Part shown: positions 1 through 7,762 of the stretch, piece by piece
How positions within the stretch are numbered: the first letter of the stretch is position 1
How the letters are laid out: each line of letters opens with the position of its first letter
Assembly: GCF_000373645.1 (NCBI RefSeq)
Contig: NZ_KB892068.1
Location: forward strand, 211,369-275,368
DNA length: 64,000 nucleotides
Direction: 5' to 3'
Origin: Streptomyces sp. ATexAB-D23
GTDB taxonomy: Bacteria > Actinomycetota > Actinomycetes > Streptomycetales > Streptomycetaceae
Made by a program: the position numbers and the translations under genes
Notes under the pieces: generated by a model
What the model was told of the DNA's origin: nothing
The model's input: the letters and a program-made list of their open reading frames with translations, nothing else
The model's database searches: none

Positions 1-1266
1 GAACGGGTTCTCCTCGTCGCTGCCCTTCTTGGGCTTGTCGAGGACGTGGTCCCGTTCGACCTCCATCTCATTGGCGAAGTCGAGGAGCATCGGGATGGTG
101 GGGACGAAGACGGACGCGGTCTCGCCGCGCCTGCGGGAGCGCACGAAGCGGCCGACGGCCTGGGCGAAGAACAGCGGCGTCGAGATGGTGGTGGCGTACA
201 CGCCGACGGCCAGGCGGGGCACGTCGACGCCCTCGGACACCATGCGGACCGCGACCATCCAGCGCGAGTCGTCCGCGCTGAACTTGTCGATCTTCTTGGA
301 GGCGGCCTTCTCGTCGGAGAGGACGACGGCCGGTGTCTCCCCGGTGACCTTCTTCAGGATCTTGGCGTACGCGCGCGCCGACTCCTGGTCGGTCGCGATG
401 ACGAGCCCGCCCGCGTCCGGGATGCCCTTGCGGACCTCGGTGAGGCGTTTGTCGGCGGCGCTGAGCACGTTGGGGATCCACTCGCCGGTCGGCGCGAGCG
501 CGGTGCGCCAGGCCTGCCCGATGGCGTCCTTGGTCATCGGCTCGCCGAGCCGGGCGGCGATCTCGTCGCCGGCCTTGGTGCGCCAGCGCATGTTGCCGCT
601 GTAGCTGAGGAAGATCACCGGGCGCACGACGCCGTCGGCCAGGGCGTTGCCGTAACCGTAGGTGTAGTCGGCCGAGGACCTCCGAATCCCGTCGTTCCCC
701 TCCTCGTACACGACGAACGGGATCGGGTTGGTGTCCGAACGGAACGGCGTACCGGTGAGCGCGAGCCGCCGGGTCGCCGGGTCGAACGCCTCCTGGCAGG
801 CCTCGCCCCAGGACTTCGAGTCACCGGCGTGGTGGATCTCGTCCAGGATCACCAGGGTCTTGCGCTGCTCGCACCGGTTGCGGTGCAGCATCGGGCGCAC
901 CCCGACGCCGGCGTATGTGACGGCGACCCCGTGGTACTCCTTGCTCAGCGGCCCCGCGCTGTATTCCGGGTCGAGCTTGATCCCTATCCGGGCGGCCGCC
1001 TCCGCCCACTGCTTCTTCAGGTGCTCGGTGGGTGCGACGACGGTGACCTGCTGCACGACGTGGTGGTGCAGCAGCCAGGACGCGAGGGTCAGCGCGAAGG
1101 TGGTCTTCCCCGCGCCGGGGGTGGCGACCGCGAGGAAGTCGCGCGGCTGCTCCTGGATGTACTTCTCCATGGCGCCCTGCTGCCAGGCTCGCAGCTTGCC
1201 GGCCGTGCCCCAGGGGGCGCGGCCGGGAAAGGCGGGTGAGAGGTGGTGGGAGGCGGTAGTAGTCAC
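1..1266 (-). CDS. DEAD/DEAH-box SF2 helicase (C-terminus off the window)
   Basis: Reading leftwards from a GTG at 1266, 422 codons stay open to the window edge, so the C-terminus is missing. Walker A is ATPGAGKTT, the DEAH-box variant is VILDEIHHAG, motif III-like is LTGTPFRSD and motif VI is QAVGRFVRSRR. The two RecA-like lobes follow the order of XPB/RecQ-type superfamily 2 helicases and restriction-type helicases. The protein should couple ATP hydrolysis to remodelling of nucleic acid or nucleoprotein in the cytoplasm; the substrate is unknown. The next gene upstream is a toxin gene 150 bp away, so this gene probably has its own promoter. Family is secure, specific role is not. Confidence 0.9.
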   Translation of the reverse strand, partial: MTTTASHHLSPAFPGRAPWGTAGKLRAWQQGAMEKYIQEQPRDFLAVATPGAGKTTFALTLASWLLHHHVVQQVTVVAPTEHLKKQWAEAAARIGIKLDPEYSAGPLSKEYHGVAVTYAGVGVRPMLHRNRCEQRKTLVILDEIHHAGDSKSWGEACQEAFDPATRRLALTGTPFRSDTNPIPFVVYEEGNDGIRRSSADYTYGYGNALADGVVRPVIFLSYSGNMRWRTKAGDEIAARLGEPMTKDAIGQAWRTALAPTGEWIPNVLSAADKRLTEVRKGIPDAGGLVIATDQESARAYAKILKKVTGETPAVVLSDEKAASKKIDKFSADDSRWMVAVRMVSEGVDVPRLAVGVYATTISTPLFFAQAVGRFVRSRRRGETASVFVPTIPMLLDFANEMEVERDHVLDKPKKGSDEENPF

Positions 1267-1417
1267 GGTCTCCGGTTCGGGTCTCTCGGGTACGTGTGGC
1301 GCTGTCCGCAAGGGCCGGGCCGGCCCCGCACGCGATACGACAACCGGGCCACCCTACCGGGACCGGCACCCGGCTCCGCCGCGTACCGCACCGCCCCGCA
1401 CGGAATTGCGACGGCTC

Positions 1418-1807
1418 TCACACGGGGTCGGCCGCCAGGTCGCGGAGACCCTGGGAGATGACCTTCACCTCGTCCGTCTCGCCCGTCGCGACTGCGATGA
1501 CCAGGCGTTCCGCCGCGTCGATATCAGGGCGGAGATCGACCCCGTTCATGGCGAGGAAGGTGACGCACGACAGCCAGGCGGTGCGTTTGTTGCCGTCGAA
1601 GAGCGGACGGTTGACCGCCAGGGACTGCAGGAGTGCGGCCGCCTTGTCGATGACGTCCGTATATGCCTCCTGGCCGAACATGGACGCCGACGGCCGGTGG
1701 GCCGCCGACTCCAGGAGGCCGACGTCGCGGACCACGATCTGCATGTCCGGGCAGGTGTGCTCGGCGATGACGAGGATGTCCTCGGAGCTCAGGTAGACAC
1801 AGCTCAC
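1418..1807 (-). CDS. Doc/Fic-type toxin (death-on-curing family)
   Basis: A 129-residue protein started at a GTG that overlaps the antitoxin stop codon (GTGA), which is typical of a coupled toxin-antitoxin pair. The Fic-fold active site reads NRPLFDGNKRTAW (residues 66-78). Doc enzymes are known to phosphorylate EF-Tu and stop translation, using the motif HxFx(D/A)xNKR. Here the position of the catalytic histidine is Arg67, while Asp71, Asn73, Lys74 and Arg75 are kept. A longer in-frame start at 1834 lies inside the antitoxin gene and looks less likely. Inference: either a toxin with altered chemistry or an inactive relative. Confidence 0.85.
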   Translation of the reverse strand: MSCVYLSSEDILVIAEHTCPDMQIVVRDVGLLESAAHRPSASMFGQEAYTDVIDKAAALLQSLAVNRPLFDGNKRTAWLSCVTFLAMNGVDLRPDIDAAERLVIAVATGETDEVKVISQGLRDLAADPV

Positions 1808-2004
1808 TTGAGCCGCTCCATGAGCTCGCCCCACTTGGCGGCCTGCTCCTTGGCGGTCCGGCGGACGATGGCCTGCTGAGCGGTCCGGGCCAGGTAGTCG
1901 TCCACGGCCTGGAGCAGTATGGCGTGCATGCTCGTGCCCTCCTGCTCGGCGCGCTGCTTGAGGGCTGCGGTCTGGTCGTCACGGAGGCGCAGGTTCATAG
2001 CCAT
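1804..2004 (-). CDS. Antitoxin, ribbon-helix-helix type
   Basis: A 66-residue protein whose N-terminal half (strand MNLRLRDDQ, then two helices ending near DDYLAR) fits an Arc/MetJ/CopG ribbon-helix-helix DNA-binding fold. The C-terminal tail, rich in Lys and Ala, would bind the toxin. It is the first gene of a two-gene operon and its stop overlaps the toxin start. I chose the ATG at 2004; a second ATG at 1998 is equally possible, and neither has a clear ribosome-binding site. Such antitoxins repress their own operon, and palindromes sit immediately upstream. Confidence 0.8.
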   Translation of the reverse strand: MAMNLRLRDDQTAALKQRAEQEGTSMHAILLQAVDDYLARTAQQAIVRRTAKEQAAKWGELMERLK

Positions 2005-2012
2005 ACCAAAAC

Positions 2013-2046
2013 GGTACCACCACATGGGGTCAAACTGGTACCAGTT
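2013..2046. promoter_or_regulatory. Palindromic operator candidate of the toxin-antitoxin pair
   Basis: A perfect 14-bp palindrome AACTGGTACCAGTT lies at 2033-2046, and a second GGTACC core lies at 2013-2018, 9 bp from the antitoxin start. Two related GGTACC-centred sites 20 bp apart directly upstream of a ribbon-helix-helix gene fit cooperative autorepression. The palindrome also overlaps the 3' end of the adjacent MFS gene. Binding is inferred. Confidence 0.45.
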
Positions 2047-3538
2047 ACGACGTCCGCACCCGCGCCGCCACCCACGCCCCCGCCAGTGCCACCGCCGCCA
2101 TCGGCAGGAAGACCACCGCGAACGCGGCCGGGTGGGAGGTGGCGGAGCCCGCTTCCACCGCCTCGGTGGCGGCGTCCACCGCGCCGCCGCCGAGGGCCGC
2201 GAACGCGGCGCCGCCCGCGGCGAGCAGGAGGACGTTGGAGAGGCCGTCGGAGATCTGGAGGGCGGCCGAGTTGGCGCCGGCCTCCTCCGGGGCGGACAGC
2301 TTCAGGAGCAGGACGCTGGTCGATGCGATCACCATGCCCATGCCGAAGCAGCCGAAGGTCCAGGCGACCGCCACGGTCCAGACCGGCACGGAGTGGATCA
2401 GCACGGCCGGAGCCGCCGCGATGGCGGCGGCGACCAGGATCATGCCGCCGACCATCAGCCGCTCACGATGCGGTTCCAGGCGGGGCCGGGACTGCACGTA
2501 GGAGCCCAGCGCCCACGTACCGCCGCCGGCCGCGAGGGAGAGCCCCGCCAGGGTCGGGGACATGCCGCGCTCGGTGACCAGCATCAGCGGGACGAACGAC
2601 TCGGCGGCGATGAACGACCCGGCGGCGACCCCGCGCAGCAGCACCACCGACGGCAGCCCGCGCGCCGCGCGGCCCGTGCCCGGGGGCAGCAGGCCCCGGA
2701 TCGCGGGGACGAGCAGCGCGACCCCGGCGGCGGCAGGCAGCAGCGAGATCCAGTTCCGTTCCTGACCGGCGTACTGGAGCAGCCCGGCGCCCACCGAGAT
2801 GCCCAGCGCGAGCGCGATGCGCCGGCGGTCGTACGGCTCGACGGGCGCCGCCGGGTCGGCGGGCCCGGACGCCATGCGCCGGATCTCGGGCAGCGCGAGC
2901 GCCAGCGGGAAGACGACCAGGACCGGGATGCCGACGAAGACCCAGCGCCAGCCCAGGTGCTCGGTGACGCTTCCGGAGGCCAGCGGCCCGACGACCGAGG
3001 GGATCACCCAGCTCGCGGCGAACGCGGCCAGGATGCCCGGCCGCAGGCGCTCCGGGTAGGCCCGGCTGATCACCACGTACAACGCGACGATCACCAGCCC
3101 GCCGCCGAGCCCCTGCACGGCCCGGCCCGCGATGAACATCCACATGGAGCCCGCGGTCCCGGACAGCAGCAGCCCCGCCGCGAAGGCGCTGATCCCGGCG
3201 GCCAGCGGGGCCAGCGGCCCGCGCCGGTCGGCCCACTGCCCGGACAGCACCATCGCGAAGAGGCTGGTGGTGAAGTACGCCGAGAACGCGAACGCGTACA
3301 GCGGGATGCCGTGCAATTCCCGGGCGGCGACCGGCATCGCGGTCCCCACGGCGGTCGCCTCGAAGGCGATCAGGAACACCACGGAGACGATGCCGATGCT
3401 CAGCGCCCGGTAGGTCCGCCCGAGAATCCCCTCCGGCGACGCGGTGCCGGAGGGGTCGGTGTGATCGATGGGGCCGGTGCCGTCGGTGGCTTCGATGAGG
3501 GGCGAGACATCGGCGTCACGCGGTTCCAGGGCGGTCAT
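2045..3538 (-). CDS. MFS multidrug-type transporter
   Basis: A 497-residue membrane protein. After a polar N-terminus of about 40 residues come many hydrophobic segments, with the family motif A region SGQWADRRGPL between helices 2 and 3 and the loop GRAVQGLGGG near helix 4. The length and motifs suit the DHA2-like drug:H+ antiporter group, so export of a small hydrophobic compound driven by proton flow is likely; the substrate cannot be read. I chose the ATG at 3538 because the protein homology-like part starts there; the frame is open further upstream but without a sensible start. It points away from the tRNA gene and is a single-gene unit. Confidence 0.85.
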   Translation of the reverse strand: MTALEPRDADVSPLIEATDGTGPIDHTDPSGTASPEGILGRTYRALSIGIVSVVFLIAFEATAVGTAMPVAARELHGIPLYAFAFSAYFTTSLFAMVLSGQWADRRGPLAPLAAGISAFAAGLLLSGTAGSMWMFIAGRAVQGLGGGLVIVALYVVISRAYPERLRPGILAAFAASWVIPSVVGPLASGSVTEHLGWRWVFVGIPVLVVFPLALALPEIRRMASGPADPAAPVEPYDRRRIALALGISVGAGLLQYAGQERNWISLLPAAAGVALLVPAIRGLLPPGTGRAARGLPSVVLLRGVAAGSFIAAESFVPLMLVTERGMSPTLAGLSLAAGGGTWALGSYVQSRPRLEPHRERLMVGGMILVAAAIAAAPAVLIHSVPVWTVAVAWTFGCFGMGMVIASTSVLLLKLSAPEEAGANSAALQISDGLSNVLLLAAGGAAFAALGGGAVDAATEAVEAGSATSHPAAFAVVFLPMAAVALAGAWVAARVRTS

Positions 3539-3672
3539 GAGCCAAGAGTAAGGGGCGAAACCCACGATGAGCCCTGTCGGAAGTCGCCCCGGCCCTCCAC
3601 CCTTGGTCGTAGGCCCGCGGCCCGGATCGTGAACGCGGTATGGCAGTCGCGTTGCACACCGCCACGCACCCT

Positions 3673-3701
3673 TTCGCACCCCACCCGTCCGGGCCTACCT
3701 T
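3673..3701 (+). promoter_or_regulatory. Possible promoter of the tRNA-Cys gene
   Basis: TTCGCA at 3673-3678 and TACCTT at 3696-3701, separated by 17 bp, resemble a housekeeping sigma -35/-10 pair about 20 bp upstream of the mature tRNA 5' end. Only spacing and partial consensus support it. Confidence 0.35.
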
Positions 3702-3722
3702 CATTCCAGCGACACCACGCAG

Positions 3723-3797
3723 GACCGTGTGCCCGAGAGGCTCAGGGGCTCGACTGCAACTCGAGTTACACCGGTTCGAATCCGGTCACGGTCTCCA
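3723..3797 (+). tRNA. tRNA-Cys (GCA)
   Basis: Folds as a full cloverleaf: acceptor GACCGTG/CACGGTC (7 perfect pairs), D-arm CCC/GGG, anticodon stem CTCGA/TCGAG with loop CTGCAAC (anticodon GCA), and T-arm ACCGG-TTCGAAT-CCGGT. The discriminator is T and CCA is encoded (3795-3797). The 3' end is followed after 4 bp by a strong hairpin, so this is a monocistronic tRNA unit. No integrase or attachment-site duplication is seen next to it. Confidence 0.92.
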
Positions 3798-3801
3798 CAC
3801 C

Positions 3802-3834
3802 ACCGCCCGCCCCTCACTCCGAGGGGCGGGCGGT
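3802..3834 (+). terminator. Intrinsic terminator of tRNA-Cys
   Basis: A perfect 14-bp inverted repeat (ACCGCCCGCCCCTC and its complement) with a 5-nt loop, right after the tRNA. It probably also stops transcripts arriving from the Mo-hydroxylase operon on the other strand, which ends at 3852. Confidence 0.85.
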
Positions 3835-3851
3835 CTCGTGTGCGGGACCGC

Positions 3852-6176
3852 TCAGCCCTTCGGCGCCGCCACCGCCGCCTGCGGGCGGATCGGGAGGCGG
3901 TTGACCGGGCGGCCGGTCGCCGAGCGGACCGCGGCGGCCACGGCGGCCGGGGAGGTCACGACGGGGACCGCGGACGCGGGCTTGGCGCCGAAGGGGGCCA
4001 CCACGTCGCGCTCCTCGATCAGTTCGACGATGCGGATCTCCGGGGCGTCGAGGGAGGTCGGCAGCGCGTACCCGGTGAGGTCGGGGTGGCGGACCAGGCC
4101 GCGGGCGGTGCGCAGGTTCTCCGTGAGGGCGGCGCCGATGCCCTGGGTGACGCCCGCCTCGATGCGGGTCGCCAGCTGGGAGGGGTTGAGGACGCGGCCG
4201 ACGTCCTGGGCGACCGCCATCTCGACCACCCGGACCGAGCCGAGCTCGATGTCGACGTCCACCACCGCCCGGATCGCGCAGAACGCCAGGCCCACGAAGG
4301 CGTCGCCCTGGCCGGACCCGTCCAGCGGTTCGGTGGGGTGGGGGCGGCACTGGGCGGTGGCCCACAGCTCCTTGCCGTCCAGCGCCTCCGCCACGGTCGT
4401 GGAGAGCACCCCGTCGTACGAGGTGATCTTGCCGTCGGCGATCTGGAGCAGCTCCGTGGACATGCCGAACTTGTGGGCCAGCGGCTGGAGGAGCTGGGTG
4501 CGGACCATCTTCGCCGCGCGTTCGACGGCGCCGGCGGAGACCCAGGTGTGGCGTCCGTGGGTGGCCGGTCCCGCCGGGGGCTGGTCGGTGTCGACGGAGG
4601 CGACGTGCACCTCCTCGACGCCCAGGGTCTCCTGGACGACCTGGCGGGCCAGCGTCGAGAAGCCCTGGCCCGTCTCGACGGCCGCGCAGATGACGGTGGC
4701 GACCGAGTCGTGGACCCGGACCGTGGCCGTGGACACCTCGTCGGCGCCCTCGGCACCGAGCATGTGGACCATGCCGAGCGCGTACCCGACGCCGCGCCGC
4801 ACCGCGCCCGGCTCGCCCGCGCCCTCGGGGCCGCCCGGCAGCAGCCAGTCGTCCTGGGGGTCGTCCTTGGGCAGCGCGGGCAGCGGGAAGTCCCGTACCG
4901 CGCCGAGCAGTTCGGCGACGGGGGCGGGGCAGGTGACCGTCTGCCCGGTGGGCAGGATGTCGCCGGTGGACAGGGCGTTGCGCAGCCGCAGCTCGGCCGG
5001 GTCGATGGACAGCTTGGCGGCCAGCTTGTCCATCTGGCCCTCGTAGGCGGCGCAGACCTGCATCGCGCCCTCGCCCCGGACATGGCCGGAGGGCGGGTTG
5101 TTCGTGCGGACGGCCCAGCCCTCGATGAAGGCGTGCGGGACGACGTACGGGCCGCAGGCGAAGGCGACCGCGGCGGCCAGGGACTCGGACGAGGAGTCGG
5201 CGTACGCGCCGGCGTCCAGCAGGAGCTGGGCCTCGACCTTGACCAGGCGGCCCTCGGCGTCCGCGTGGTGGCGGTAGCGCAGCAGGCTCGGGTGGCGGTG
5301 GGCGTGGCCGAGGAAGGACTCCTCGCGGGTGGCGGCCAGTTTGACCGGGCAGCCGGTGCGCAGGGCGAGCAGACCGAGCGGCAGCTGGAAGCCGGGTTCC
5401 TCGCGGTCGCCGGTCGCGCCGGGCACCCCGGTGACGACGACCTTGACCCGGTCCGGTTCCAGGCCGAAGCAGGCGGCGGCGAGGTCGCGGTCGGTGTGCG
5501 GGTCGGTGGAGGCGGTGTAGAGCTCCACGCCGCCGTCCGGCCGGGGCACGGCGAGCCCGGCCTCGGCGCCGATCGGGGCCGGGTCCTGGCGGCCGATGCG
5601 GTACAGGCCCTCCACGACGACCTCGCCGGCCGCCTCCGGGTCGCCGTAGCGCAGCGGGATGTGGCGGATGAGGTTGCCGTCGGGGTGCAGCGGCTCGGCT
5701 GCGAACGCCTTCTCCGGGTCGGTGACCGCTTCCAGCACCTCGTACTCGACGGCGATGGCGGCGGCGGCCAGCCGGGCGGTGTCGGGGTGGTCGGCGGCGA
5801 CGGCGGCGATCGGCTCGCCGTGGTGGCGGACCAGGTCGGACGCGAAGACCGGGCGGTCCACGACCTTGCGGCCGTACAGGGCCTCGCCGGGGATGTCCTC
5901 GTGGGTGACGACCGCCCGGACGCCGGGCATCTCGACGGCGGCCGAGGTGTCGATGGACAGGATGCGGGCGTGCGCGTGCGGGGAGCGCAGGACGGCCGCC
6001 CAGAGCAGGCCCTCGGCCCACAGGTCGGCGGCGTACGGGAAGGTGCCCTCGGTCTTGGCGCGGGCGTCGGCCGGCGGCAGCGAGGCGCCGATGCCCAGCA
6101 GCGGACGCTCGGCCTCGGGGCCGCCGGGGCCGTCCAGTGACGGGATGCTGATCGCCGTGGCCGCGTCGTTGCTCAC
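3852..6176 (-). CDS. Molybdenum hydroxylase, molybdopterin-binding subunit (xanthine dehydrogenase family)
   Basis: A 774-residue large subunit with the a/b hammerhead region (about 40-150: EGTFPYAADLWAEGLLWAAV, SPHAHARI) followed by the molybdopterin-binding domains, including AVDVDIELGSVRV and the late motif GRVLNPSQLATRIEAG. It would carry the Mo cofactor and hydroxylate a purine or other heterocycle, passing electrons to the 2Fe-2S and FAD subunits. GTG start overlaps the preceding stop (GTGA). In xanthine dehydrogenases and CO dehydrogenases a catalytic Glu sits in a GE(P/S)P motif near the C-terminus; here the aligned place seems to be GAKPAS (730-735), so substrate and activity need care. 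Confidence 0.85.
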   Translation of the reverse strand: MSNDAATAISIPSLDGPGGPEAERPLLGIGASLPPADARAKTEGTFPYAADLWAEGLLWAAVLRSPHAHARILSIDTSAAVEMPGVRAVVTHEDIPGEALYGRKVVDRPVFASDLVRHHGEPIAAVAADHPDTARLAAAAIAVEYEVLEAVTDPEKAFAAEPLHPDGNLIRHIPLRYGDPEAAGEVVVEGLYRIGRQDPAPIGAEAGLAVPRPDGGVELYTASTDPHTDRDLAAACFGLEPDRVKVVVTGVPGATGDREEPGFQLPLGLLALRTGCPVKLAATREESFLGHAHRHPSLLRYRHHADAEGRLVKVEAQLLLDAGAYADSSSESLAAAVAFACGPYVVPHAFIEGWAVRTNNPPSGHVRGEGAMQVCAAYEGQMDKLAAKLSIDPAELRLRNALSTGDILPTGQTVTCPAPVAELLGAVRDFPLPALPKDDPQDDWLLPGGPEGAGEPGAVRRGVGYALGMVHMLGAEGADEVSTATVRVHDSVATVICAAVETGQGFSTLARQVVQETLGVEEVHVASVDTDQPPAGPATHGRHTWVSAGAVERAAKMVRTQLLQPLAHKFGMSTELLQIADGKITSYDGVLSTTVAEALDGKELWATAQCRPHPTEPLDGSGQGDAFVGLAFCAIRAVVDVDIELGSVRVVEMAVAQDVGRVLNPSQLATRIEAGVTQGIGAALTENLRTARGLVRHPDLTGYALPTSLDAPEIRIVELIEERDVVAPFGAKPASAVPVVTSPAAVAAAVRSATGRPVNRLPIRPQAAVAAPKG

Positions 6177-7762
6177 GCCATGCCTCCGTCCTGCTGGTGG
6201 GCCTGCACACTACCCGCGCCGGGCGCCGCCTGGTGCGGGATGCGGGCCTCTTCCTGTTCCGCGGATTCCGGCGGGGGCGCTGCGGCTTCGGCGGCGGCCT
6301 CGCGGCCCGCGATGACCTCGTTGACGGCGTCCAGGACACCCCGGTAGCCGGAGCAGCGGCAGAGGTTGCCGCACAGCGCCCGGCGGGTCTCCAGCTCGCT
6401 GGGGGCGTGGTTGCCCTCCAGGAGGTCGTGGACGGTCATCGCCATGCCGGGGATGCAGAAGCCGCACTGGACGGCCCCGCAGGAGGCCAGCGCCCGCTGC
6501 ACGTCGGACGGTTCCCCGTCGACGGCCAGGCCCTCGACCGTACGGACCTCGCTGCCGGCCGTGGTGGCGGCGGGGACCAGGCAGGAGGCGACGAGACGGC
6601 CGTCCACCTGGACGTTGCACGCCCCGCACTCGCCCTGCGAGCAGCCGTCCTTGGCACCGGCGAGGCCGAGGCGCTCGCGCAGCACGTAGAGCAGCGACTC
6701 ACCGATCCAGGCGTCGGTGACGGGCCGGTCCACTCCGTTCACATGCAGCGTGTACGAGGCGGCGGGGTGCTCGCTGGGCAGCGGGGGCCCGGCGGCGGGC
6801 GGGGTGTCGGACGCCTCCGCAACGGGCTCCGGTCCGGTGTCCGGGACGACGTCCTCGTCCGCCGGTGCGGATGCGGGTGTCGTCTGTTCGGCGGCTTCGG
6901 GCCGCTCGCCGGCGGCCGGCCGCGCCTCGGGAAGTTCCGACGGGACACCCGGGGGGGCGTCGGAGGGGACGTTCGAGAGCGCGTCCGAGAGCGCGTCCGA
7001 CGGAGCGTCTTCGCGGTTCTGGGCGGGGGCGTCATCAGCGGCGGCGACCGGGGCGGCGACGGCGTCGGGCCCGTTCTCGGCGGCCTGTTCCGCTTCCGCT
7101 TCCGCTTCCGTTTCGGCTTCCGTGACCAGAGGCTCCGCGGCCAGAGGCTCCGGCGCCAAAGGCTCCGGCGCCGGTTCCCGTGTCGCCCAGGGCGCGGTCG
7201 CGCCGCCCGGCAGGGTCGCCGGGCGGTCCGCGTACCAGTCGGCGGCCGGCGGGGTGGTGTAGAGCTCGCCGGAGTCGTCGGAGAGCGCACCGGACGCCGC
7301 CGGGGTCTCCGGCGCCTCCGGGGCGGGCGGCGGCCAGGCGGTGGCGTCGACCGACCACTGACCGGTGGCGGCCGGGTCGCCCGCGTACGGCTCCTGGTAG
7401 GGGCTCGGCGGCTGCTGCGCCCCGGGGGGCGGGTAGCCGTAGCCGGACTGCTGGTTCGGGTCGGGCCAGTGCACCGCGCCTTGCGCGGGCGGCTGCGCCT
7501 GCGTGCCGTGCTCGTGCTGCCCGGCCTGCGGCGCCGGGGGCTGGACGGCCCAGTTGCCGGTGGCGGCGGGGTCGAGCCCGGCGGCGGGGGTCAGCGGCAG
7601 GATCATCGGCGGCACGTATCCGTGGCCGGGGGCGGCCAGCGGGATGTCCGCGAGGTCCTCCGGCGGCAGGTGGACGAAGGCGGTCGCCTCGCCGTCGTAC
7701 TCGCCGCCCTGCGGGGTCGGCTCCCAGCCGCCGTGCTGCTCGGCGGGGTTCTCCTTGCTCAC
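6173..7762 (-). CDS. 2Fe-2S subunit of the Mo hydroxylase with a long disordered N-terminus
   Basis: 529 residues. The conserved part (about 336-490) is a complete small subunit: plant-ferredoxin-type cluster Cys374, Cys379, Cys382, Cys394, then the all-helical domain with Cys433, Cys436, Cys468 and Cys470 for the proximal cluster. It relays electrons from Mo to FAD. Family members are usually about 160 residues; here about 335 residues of Pro/Ala/Glu-rich low-complexity sequence precede the domain. This tail has two AATG(N/Q)W(A/S)V repeats (66-73, 131-138), an APEPL/APEPLAAEPL stretch and an alternating Ala/Glu run near 216-227. GTG start overlaps the FAD gene stop. Confidence 0.88.
   Translation of the reverse strand: MSKENPAEQHGGWEPTPQGGEYDGEATAFVHLPPEDLADIPLAAPGHGYVPPMILPLTPAAGLDPAATGNWAVQPPAPQAGQHEHGTQAQPPAQGAVHWPDPNQQSGYGYPPPGAQQPPSPYQEPYAGDPAATGQWSVDATAWPPPAPEAPETPAASGALSDDSGELYTTPPAADWYADRPATLPGGATAPWATREPAPEPLAPEPLAAEPLVTEAETEAEAEAEQAAENGPDAVAAPVAAADDAPAQNREDAPSDALSDALSNVPSDAPPGVPSELPEARPAAGERPEAAEQTTPASAPADEDVVPDTGPEPVAEASDTPPAAGPPLPSEHPAASYTLHVNGVDRPVTDAWIGESLLYVLRERLGLAGAKDGCSQGECGACNVQVDGRLVASCLVPAATTAGSEVRTVEGLAVDGEPSDVQRALASCGAVQCGFCIPGMAMTVHDLLEGNHAPSELETRRALCGNLCRCSGYRGVLDAVNEVIAGREAAAEAAAPPPESAEQEEARIPHQAAPGAGSVQAHQQDGGMA

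Noticed and set aside
2033-2046. AACTGGTACCAGTT as a DasR site
   Set aside because: It shares ACTGGT with the DasR consensus, but the half sites are too close and the context is a toxin-antitoxin operon.
3723-3797. tRNA-Cys as an integration site of a mobile element
   Set aside because: No integrase gene and no repeat of the tRNA 3' end were noticed in the flanks.
3729-6140. An 803-codon open frame on the plus strand opposite the Mo-hydroxylase gene
   Set aside because: It is a GC-codon-bias shadow of the minus-strand gene, with no domain or start signals. The same holds for long frames opposite pkaA, the FHA gene and the TagF genes.
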